From Bacteroidales bacterium (GTDB lineage: Bacteria; Bacteroidota; Bacteroidia; Bacteroidales; F082): a stretch of DNA of 7,534 nucleotides. Of the stretch, positions 1 to 5,375 are shown piece after piece; position 1 is the first letter of the stretch, and every line of letters starts with the position of its first letter. The stretch spans positions 1 to 7,534 of the forward strand of contig JAOZNY010000146.1 of assembly GCA_029933565.1 (NCBI GenBank), in the 5' to 3' direction. The translations under genes and the position numbers were made by a program. The notes under the pieces are model-generated. The model was not told the origin of the DNA, did not search any database, and saw only the letters and a program-made list of their open reading frames with translations.

Positions 1-128
1 GGGTGAAATAAATTAGTGAAAGCAGCAGGATGTAACCTCACCTGTTGTTCGATATTAAAGTAATCCATATCACTAACAACAAATTTTCGCTCAAAACGAC
101 TTTTTTCTATGCTAAAAGGAGGAAACAT
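1..128 (-). CDS. VTC-domain (polyphosphate polymerase-like) protein, N-terminal fragment
   Basis: An open frame runs from ATG at 128-126 off the left edge, giving 42 complete codons. The peptide starts MFPPFSIEKSRFERKF and continues with VVSDMDYFNIEQQVRLHPAA. The R-x-E-R-K-F strand at residues 11-16, followed by a D-Y-F-N-I-E-Q-Q-V helix, is what I expect at the start of bacterial VTC domains, which share the tunnel fold of yeast Vtc4, the polyphosphate polymerase. The adjacent DUF4956 gene supports this, because the two families are commonly neighbours in bacteria. The start was chosen because the conserved block begins about ten residues in and the DNA upstream is non-coding repeat. No Shine-Dalgarno sequence is present; an A-rich tract precedes the ATG. 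The catalytic residues and C-terminus lie outside the window, so polymerase activity is inferred from family only. Confidence is good for the gene and moderate for its function. Confidence 0.8.
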   Translation of the reverse strand, partial: MFPPFSIEKSRFERKFVVSDMDYFNIEQQVRLHPAAFTNLFH

Positions 129-142
129 TTTTTTTCTATTTT

Positions 143-220
143 GGAGTCAGGATGTAAGAGTCAGGAATCAGGATTTGTACTTCCATATTTTTAGGTCTTG
201 GCTCTTGGTTCTTGTTTCTT
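143..220. repeat. Two opposed arrays of diverged 7-bp repeats forming an imperfect hairpin
   Basis: On the plus strand, 146-173 reads as four 7-mers: GTCAGGA, TGTAAGA, GTCAGGA, ATCAGGA. After a 19-bp spacer, 193-220 reads as four more: AGGTCTT, GGCTCTT, GGTTCTT, GTTTCTT. The two arrays are partly complementary. Pairing 156-173 with 196-213 gives 12 Watson-Crick pairs, 5 G-U pairs and 1 mismatch around a 22-nt loop, if read as plus-strand RNA. In minus-strand RNA, the direction of the flanking genes, the G-U pairs become C-A mismatches, so the fold is weaker. The second array overlaps the first two transcribed-complement bases of the DUF4956 stop codon (219-221). There is no U-tract arrangement typical of an intrinsic terminator. 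I infer a dispersed intergenic repeat; its function is unknown. Confidence 0.7.
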
Positions 221-899
221 AAAAAGATTTACTCTCAACAAACGAAACACTAATGCCATCACCAATTTCTTTAGCTTTCTCTTTAAACTCGGTCAATGAC
301 TTTGTGTTGGGGCTGTCGATAAGAAATGAAGCTTCTATAACATTATCATTTTCATCATATCTTTTGAGATAGAATTTTCCAAATGTTGAGGAGATTATTT
401 CAGTTATTTGATCAAGGTTGGCAACTCCAGAACTTGCATTAATATTCAAATAAAGGTTTTGCGCTTTGTTCTTGCCTTTAATGAAGTGTCTTCCCCACAG
501 AATAATCATACCAACTGCAAATGCTGTAACAATAATCAGAGTTTGATTTGCTCCAAGTCCTAATCCTAAAGCAATTGCAAAAAACAAATATGTAAGTTCC
601 TCAGGTTCTTTAATTGCTGCCCTAAACCTAACAATAGAAAGTGCACCAACCAAACCTAGCGAAAGTGCCAGTGAGGTTTTTACAATTGTAATTATCAGCA
701 TTGTGGTAAAAGCCAATAAAAGAAAAGTACCGGCAAACTGTCGTCTGTTTGAAATGGTACGGGCTGCTTTTATGTAGGTGAATTCAAGAATAATTGCCAA
801 AACAACTATTATACCTGCATTCATTAAAAAATCGGTAACCGAAATTTGCTGTTCTTGGGTAATTAAAAACTTCTGAAATAAATTCCATTTATCGTTCAT
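219..899 (-). CDS. DUF4956 family membrane protein
   Basis: This is a 226-residue integral membrane protein. Hydrophobic segments lie at about 25-43, 57-75, 76-91, 103-118 and 119-135, followed by a soluble tail from about 146 to 226. The most diagnostic stretch is residues 80-117: a Ser-Leu-Gly-Leu-Val-Gly-Ala-Leu-Ser helix, then the polar R-F-R-A-A-I-K-E-P-E-E loop (91-101), then a glycine-rich helix. This is characteristic of DUF4956. Biochemical function is not established for the family; genes of this type commonly sit beside VTC-domain genes, as here, so a membrane partner in polyphosphate-type metabolism is an inference. Length is normal and no damage is visible. The start at 899 leaves a short N-terminal helix before the first membrane segment. 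A TAnnTTTGC element upstream (933-941) suggests it heads a transcript with the VTC gene, 90 bp downstream. Confidence 0.9.
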   Translation of the reverse strand: MNDKWNLFQKFLITQEQQISVTDFLMNAGIIVVLAIILEFTYIKAARTISNRRQFAGTFLLLAFTTMLIITIVKTSLALSLGLVGALSIVRFRAAIKEPEELTYLFFAIALGLGLGANQTLIIVTAFAVGMIILWGRHFIKGKNKAQNLYLNINASSGVANLDQITEIISSTFGKFYLKRYDENDNVIEASFLIDSPNTKSLTEFKEKAKEIGDGISVSFVESKSF

Positions 900-932
900 A
901 AAACTCTAAAATTTGATGTTTTCAATAAGACG

Positions 933-941
933 GCAAAAATA
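933..941 (-). promoter_or_regulatory. Candidate Bacteroidota promoter -7 element before DUF4956
   Basis: Read on the minus strand this is TATTTTTGC, an exact match to the Bacteroidota -7 consensus TAnnTTTG plus the frequent following C. It lies 33 bp upstream of the DUF4956 ATG, leaving a plausible 5' UTR of about 25-30 nt. A TTTG lies 25 bp further upstream, longer than the usual spacing of about 19-21 bp, so the -33 element is not convincing. The region is AT-rich, so chance matches are possible. Confidence 0.45.
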
Positions 942-974
942 CGAAATTATTATGTTTGTTTTATATCAAATTAA

Positions 975-991
975 TTGCCGGCAAAGCTTTG
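975..991. other. Two overlapping perfect 10-bp palindromes
   Basis: TTGCCGGCAA at 975-984 and CAAAGCTTTG at 982-991 are each perfect palindromes and share three bases. They begin two bases past the TAA stop of the AlgX-like gene and lie upstream of the DUF4956 promoter candidate. Neither has a loop or a clear U-tract, so an intrinsic terminator is unlikely. A protein-binding site or chance are both possible. Confidence 0.3.
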
Positions 992-992
992 T

Positions 993-2288
993 TTAGTCCA
1001 CTCTTTTATTCTTTACTTTTAAAATATACTCAGCATCCATCATCAACATCGAGTCAATGGGAATATTTCTTTTTTTAGCTTTCTCTTCAATGTTCTTCAT
1101 TAAAGTTTTATTCTTCTTAATTTTTTCTGCTTGCTCTTTTATCTCCGACTGTAAATCATTAAGGTTTGGATTGAAAAAAACATCGTAAGCCTGATCAACA
1201 AATCCCCAGTATTGTCTTTTAAGAACAGGCTCAGTGGTTAACAGAATTATTATATCCTGCTCAAGTAGTTCTTCTTTCAGATTTAAATCCTTAACACGGG
1301 TTTCTTTGTTGTTTCTTTTAGGGAAAACCTGCTTACTATAAAACCAGAATTGCCCTTCTTTGAACACTTTAGTTGAAAAGCCCATATTGAATAATTGCCA
1401 GTAATAACTATCGGCAATTACAATTGATTTGCTGGTAAAGTCGCTTTGTTTCTCAGGTTTTATTTTTAAATAGGGCATTGGGTGGTTTGGCAAATCAAAA
1501 ATCAGGTTCATACCTTTTTCAATGTCATTGTCAGGGCTTTGCAACTGTTTTTTAATTTCAATGGGTGTCCAGTTTACATCTGGAAGTGTAAGTTCAAGTT
1601 TGTTTTTACAGTAAAATAAAATGCTGTCGGCTGCAAGACTTACTCCATATGAACTCCAGTGAATACCAGTTTTTGGGTAAAGCGGGTAAGTTGTAGTGTC
1701 TTTCATTTTTATAAACCACGAACTCATGTTAATGTAATTTAGTCCAAGAGAGTCAACTGTTTTAACACAGCATTCTAGGTTTGTTGTCTTATTTACTACT
1801 TTTAAATTGTCGGGAATATATTCAGGATAAAAACTTCCCTTGCCGGGTGCAAATACTATCAGGACTTTTGTATTTAGTTTTTCTAAAGTATCGCTAACTT
1901 TTTTAAGTTTTGAATAGAGGAGTTTAATTGTGCTATCGCCTAAAAAATCATTACCATAGTAGGCATCGATATAACTTTTTTCGTAGAGATAGTTTTCCTT
2001 ACCAATAATTACACCATTGGCTTTTGCTTTATTGTAGAATGTGAATTGAATTTGATTTTCTAGTTGGATAAACCAATTAACAAATCCAAAATTACGTGCT
2101 AAATATTTTTCTGTTTGGTTTTGAAATTTCTCTGAAAACCAGTTCTCTGAATTTAGTTTGGGAAACTTCACTTCTTTTATAGCACCCTTAAGTTTGTTAA
2201 TCATTACAATATCTGAGCTTTGCTGAATCATTGGTGAAACAAGGATTAGCATTAAAAGCATAAACGATATTTTTGTTAGCAGCCTCAT
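993..2288 (-). CDS. AlgX/AlgJ-like SGNH-fold O-acetyltransferase partner
   Basis: This 431-residue protein has an N-terminal hydrophobic segment (about 7-22) that fits a signal peptide or membrane anchor, placing the rest in the periplasm. Family hallmarks are G-V-I-I-G-K-E-N-Y-L-Y (92-102), the V-L-I-V-F-A-P-G-K strand (142-150), T-G-I-H-W-S-S-Y-G (207-215) and I-A-D-S-Y-Y (291-296). By analogy with AlgX, His210 and Ser294 would be catalytic, Ser294 as nucleophile. AlgX has Asp-x-His at the first site; here it is Gly208-x-His210. The charged C-terminal tail (about 381-431) looks helical and follows the catalytic domain. The start shares its A with the upstream MBOAT stop (TAATG), indicating translational coupling. 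The expected role is to move acetyl groups supplied by the MBOAT protein onto an exported polysaccharide. The acceptor is unknown, and alginate itself is not implied. Confidence 0.85.
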   Translation of the reverse strand: MRLLTKISFMLLMLILVSPMIQQSSDIVMINKLKGAIKEVKFPKLNSENWFSEKFQNQTEKYLARNFGFVNWFIQLENQIQFTFYNKAKANGVIIGKENYLYEKSYIDAYYGNDFLGDSTIKLLYSKLKKVSDTLEKLNTKVLIVFAPGKGSFYPEYIPDNLKVVNKTTNLECCVKTVDSLGLNYINMSSWFIKMKDTTTYPLYPKTGIHWSSYGVSLAADSILFYCKNKLELTLPDVNWTPIEIKKQLQSPDNDIEKGMNLIFDLPNHPMPYLKIKPEKQSDFTSKSIVIADSYYWQLFNMGFSTKVFKEGQFWFYSKQVFPKRNNKETRVKDLNLKEELLEQDIIILLTTEPVLKRQYWGFVDQAYDVFFNPNLNDLQSEIKEQAEKIKKNKTLMKNIEEKAKKRNIPIDSMLMMDAEYILKVKNKRVD

Positions 2289-3706
2289 TAAAACCTAAAA
2301 TAAATGAATGGATTAAAATCGGAAGTCGCTATTGAAGATATTGAAAGAAACAGAAGTAAAAAGGCAATTACAAACCCAAAAATCAAACCTGATTTCGAAT
2401 AATTAGAATAAAATACTTTTTGTTGAATTTCCTTTCCCTTTGGAAGCATAGTAAAAAATGAAAATAAAATAGCTATTAAAATCCAGTATGAAAACTGTAG
2501 GTCGGAGTGAAAGTCCAATTTGGTAAAATTGAAACTGAACAGTCGTTTGTAAAATACAAAGGCTTCGCCATAATCTTCAATCCTGAAAATTACCCAGCCC
2601 ATTATAGTTATAAAAAAGGTGTAGAACCATGCTATTAGAGAGCCTGCTTTTATTAATAGTTTTGATAAGAATAGCCTTTCGATTACCAAAAAGAAACCAT
2701 GAAATGCGCCCCAGATAACAAAGTTCCAGGAGGCTCCATGCCATAAACCCGATACCAGAAAAACAAACCACAAATTGAAATATAAGCGGCTGGTTGTTAC
2801 TTTATTTCCTCCCAGAGGGATGTAGAGGTAATTCTTCATCCATGCCCCGAGGGTCATATGCCATCTTCGCCAAAACTCGGTAATACTTTTCGAGGTGTAA
2901 GGATTGTCGAAATTCTCAGGAAATTTAAATCCAATCATACGGCCAATTCCAATGGCCATGTCGGAGTAGCCCGAAAAGTCGAAATAAATCTGGAAGGTAT
3001 ATGCCAAAATTCCAATCCAGGCCGTTGTTGCATCCATTGTAACAAAGTCCATTGAAAGTATTTCATCGGCTTTGGATCCCATTACATTGGCAATTAGTAC
3101 CTTTTTTGCAAGACCAATACTAAATCGGTAAAATCCCAATAAACGGTCGTTATTTGTTTCGTTTCGTTTTACAATTTGGTCGGCAATGCTGTTGTAACGT
3201 ACAATGGGTCCTGCAATAAGTTGAGGGAACATTATTATGTAAAGTACATAATTACTGAGTTTGTTGAGTGGTTTATGAACGCCTCGGTAAACATCGATAG
3301 AATAAGTTAGGGTTTGAAAGGTATAGAAACTAATTCCAATTGGTAAAATAATTTTTGTCCAGGCTACAGCATTATACCCAAAAGTCTCAAATATCTGATT
3401 AAGGTTGTCGACAAAGAAGTTTGCATATTTAAAAAAAGCAAGTAGCCCCAAATTAATAAAAATGGAAAGTGCCAGTAATATCTTCTTGTGCTTTCGCTCA
3501 TTACTGAAATCCATCCATTTAACAATGTAAAATGAAGCAGCAGTTATGGCAAGTAAAATGAAAACAAACTTTGGCGCTCCCCAAGCATAAAAAGCAACAC
3601 TAAAAAGTAGAATAACATAGTTTTTTAGTTTTTGAGGCGACAGATAGTAAACCAACAAAAACAGCGGTAAAAAATAAATAAGAAATGCAATACTGCTAAA
3701 AACCAT
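2288..3706 (-). CDS. MBOAT family O-acyltransferase (AlgI-like)
   Basis: This 472-residue multi-pass membrane protein carries the standard AlgI/DltB signatures in order: the N-terminal F-L-I-Y-F-L-P helix (8-14), L-P-I-G-I-S-F-Y-T-F-Q (121-131), P-Q-L-I-A-G-P (161-167), Y-F-D-F-S-G-Y-S-D-M-A (241-251), F-W-R-R-W-H-M-T-L (278-286) and S-G-L-W-H-G-A-S-W-N (319-328). His323 corresponds to the invariant MBOAT histidine and His283 to the second conserved one. These proteins take acetyl from a cytoplasmic donor and pass it across the inner membrane for O-acetylation of an exported polymer. The length is typical and the frame intact. The stop overlaps the start of the AlgX-like gene by one base, an arrangement common for MBOAT-SGNH pairs. 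The start matches the conserved N-terminus, and only 30 bp separate it from the glycosyltransferase gene. I leave the symbol blank because the polymer is unknown. Confidence 0.95.
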   Translation of the reverse strand: MVFSSIAFLIYFLPLFLLVYYLSPQKLKNYVILLFSVAFYAWGAPKFVFILLAITAASFYIVKWMDFSNERKHKKILLALSIFINLGLLAFFKYANFFVDNLNQIFETFGYNAVAWTKIILPIGISFYTFQTLTYSIDVYRGVHKPLNKLSNYVLYIIMFPQLIAGPIVRYNSIADQIVKRNETNNDRLLGFYRFSIGLAKKVLIANVMGSKADEILSMDFVTMDATTAWIGILAYTFQIYFDFSGYSDMAIGIGRMIGFKFPENFDNPYTSKSITEFWRRWHMTLGAWMKNYLYIPLGGNKVTTSRLYFNLWFVFLVSGLWHGASWNFVIWGAFHGFFLVIERLFLSKLLIKAGSLIAWFYTFFITIMGWVIFRIEDYGEAFVFYKRLFSFNFTKLDFHSDLQFSYWILIAILFSFFTMLPKGKEIQQKVFYSNYSKSGLIFGFVIAFLLLFLSISSIATSDFNPFIYFRF

Positions 3707-3723
3707 GCTTGTAATTTAAGGGC

Positions 3724-3732
3724 GCAAATTTA
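3724..3732 (-). promoter_or_regulatory. Weak candidate -7 element before the MBOAT gene
   Basis: The minus strand reads TAAATTTGC, matching TAnnTTTG, in the 30-bp gap between the glycosyltransferase stop and the MBOAT ATG. No TTTG lies at a suitable distance upstream, and the match ends only 17 bp before the ATG. It may allow internal initiation, but read-through from upstream is equally plausible. Confidence 0.25.
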
Positions 3733-3736
3733 GTAT

Positions 3737-5329
3737 TTAGTAGTAAACTTCCATCTCGCCCTTAAAATTCTTTTGCCATACCTGCGACCTTATCTTGGCA
3801 ATTGTAGTGTCTTTAATAATATAATCAGGTAGTTTATTGTTGTCGAAAACCACTATTTCAATATTATTTTCTTTTAATACCTTAATATTTTTTTGAGATG
3901 GAACACCAGAACGTGCACGGTAGTCAGTGTGAAACATTATCTTAAGTTTATCGTAATTCCGGCTATTGTAAACTATGATTTCCTTTTCCTCAAATAATGT
4001 GGGTAAATTTTTATAATCCAATGTAAAATTTATTGCTTTTTGATATCTTTTCAGATTGTCGGTATTATTTTTTAAACTAAGAAAATCGTGGTTTAAGAAA
4101 TGAAAGAACAAGAAAAAAACAATTATTATTCCAATTGCTTTTTTCGCAATCTCATTGAAATGGGTTTTCTTAAGGAATTGGAGGATATACGAAAGTGAAA
4201 CTGCGATAATTAAGTAAATTATTGGAGCAACAATTATCGGAAATGCGGGCATCTTGGTTGCTGCCAACGAATAGAATAGGTAAACAATTACTATAGGACT
4301 AATGAGCGCAATCTTATCTTTAAGTTTTATCTTGGATAAAACAAAAATAACAAATGAAACCAAAAGAACATATTGAAAATCAGTACCAAACAAAGTTTCA
4401 AATTTATTTAAGTGATAAAAATAATCACCTGCATGCCCTTCAAGGGCTTCGAAAAAATGAAGGGAGTTATATTCAAATTCGAAATTACTTTCAAGCGGAA
4501 ACTTATTTAAAATGTAAAGTTGCCAAGGTAGTGCAACCACTATGCTTATAAATAAAGCAACAATCATTTCCAGATAGGAAGAAATCTTTTTTCTGTTTTC
4601 TTTAAACAACAATATATTTAAACCCCAAATGGAGTAAACCAGAAGTCCAACAAGCCACTTATTTAATATTGCCATGCCCGAAAAAAGTCCGATTAGCAGT
4701 ATCCAGTATTTTTTTTCTGAATCTTCTTTTTCAAACCATGCCCAAATACTTAATGTTACATAAAACAAAAATGCAATATCGTTGTGGTCGGTATGCATAC
4801 GGCCCGACACCATCTGGAAAATAAAATTGGAACCTGCTAAAAGTGCGGCAGCAAAAATACCTGCTTGTTTTCCAGAAACCAGTTTGCCAATCCTGTAAAC
4901 AGGGAAAACCAGTAAACTTGTCATCAAAATACTGGGGAGTCGTAAACTAAAAATATTTGTGCCAAATAGTTTGAACGAAAGAGCAATTTGCCATAAAAAG
5001 AGAGGTTGCTTATGAACCCAAATATGGTTGCCGGTCCAATTTTTGTAATCGTAGGGTAAAATTGGATCAGGCATTAGCATTGGCTTGAATGGGTTGGTGA
5101 GCATATTTTTTGCAATTACAGCATGAACCTGTTCGTCCCACATGTGAAGGAATGGATCGGAAAGGCAAACAAAAAACCCGATAGATAAACTTCCCATTGC
5201 AATAAGCAAAAGGCTCAGTCGGCTTTTGTTTGTAAACTGAAAATATGATAAGCCCAAAAATACCAATCCTATTCCTGAGTACAGCAAGAAAATAATCGAT
5301 TGAATATGTTCGCTAAGGTTAAAACTCAT
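3737..5329 (-). CDS. GT39/ArnT-like membrane glycosyltransferase
   Basis: This 530-residue protein has about ten to twelve hydrophobic segments between residues 10 and 415 and a soluble C-terminal domain (about 425-530). It fits the GT-C superfamily, which transfers sugars from polyprenyl-phosphate donors on the periplasmic face. Asp65-Glu66 in W-D-E-Q-V-H-A, in the first extracytoplasmic loop, matches the catalytic acidic motif of PMT/ArnT enzymes. Other family-like blocks are H-K-Q-P-L-F-L-W (106-113, compare K-P-P-L), G-R-M-H-T-D-H-N-D (176-184), L-P-W-Q-L (267-271) and T-K-M-P-A-F-P (358-364). The start at 5329 gives an ordinary N-terminal helix. The C-terminal domain is not diagnostic for substrate. 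It lies upstream of the MBOAT/AlgX-like pair by 30 bp, so a shared role in decorating a surface glycan or lipid is inferred. Lipid A, O-antigen or glycoprotein acceptors are all possible. Confidence 0.88.
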   Translation of the reverse strand: MSFNLSEHIQSIIFLLYSGIGLVFLGLSYFQFTNKSRLSLLLIAMGSLSIGFFVCLSDPFLHMWDEQVHAVIAKNMLTNPFKPMLMPDPILPYDYKNWTGNHIWVHKQPLFLWQIALSFKLFGTNIFSLRLPSILMTSLLVFPVYRIGKLVSGKQAGIFAAALLAGSNFIFQMVSGRMHTDHNDIAFLFYVTLSIWAWFEKEDSEKKYWILLIGLFSGMAILNKWLVGLLVYSIWGLNILLFKENRKKISSYLEMIVALFISIVVALPWQLYILNKFPLESNFEFEYNSLHFFEALEGHAGDYFYHLNKFETLFGTDFQYVLLVSFVIFVLSKIKLKDKIALISPIVIVYLFYSLAATKMPAFPIIVAPIIYLIIAVSLSYILQFLKKTHFNEIAKKAIGIIIVFFLFFHFLNHDFLSLKNNTDNLKRYQKAINFTLDYKNLPTLFEEKEIIVYNSRNYDKLKIMFHTDYRARSGVPSQKNIKVLKENNIEIVVFDNNKLPDYIIKDTTIAKIRSQVWQKNFKGEMEVYY

Positions 5330-5345
5330 CCATTAAATGATTTCT

Positions 5346-5354
5346 GCAAATATA
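5346..5354 (-). promoter_or_regulatory. Candidate Bacteroidota -7 element before the GT39 gene
   Basis: The minus strand reads TATATTTGC, an exact TAnnTTTG match with a following C, 16 bp upstream of the glycosyltransferase ATG. A TTTA lies 22 bp upstream, near the expected -33 TTTG spacing but with one mismatch. The implied 5' UTR is only about 10 nt. If real, the glycan-modification genes form a transcript separate from the T9SS gene. Confidence 0.4.
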
Positions 5355-5375
5355 TTCACACTGACAAATTAGCGA

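Noticed and set aside
143..220. Intrinsic terminator after DUF4956
   Set aside because: In the minus-strand RNA the stem is interrupted by several C-A mismatches, and a T-rich run does not directly follow a compact GC-rich stem.
2577..2771. 64-codon minus-strand open frame
   Set aside because: It lies wholly inside the MBOAT gene in another frame, and the MBOAT reading has full family motifs across the same bases.
2858..3055. 65-codon plus-strand open frame
   Set aside because: It is antisense to the conserved F-W-R-R-W-H and Y-F-D-F-S-G-Y region of the MBOAT gene and has no recognisable features of its own.
4354..4551. 65-codon plus-strand open frame
   Set aside because: It is antisense inside the glycosyltransferase gene, with no domain, signal or start context.
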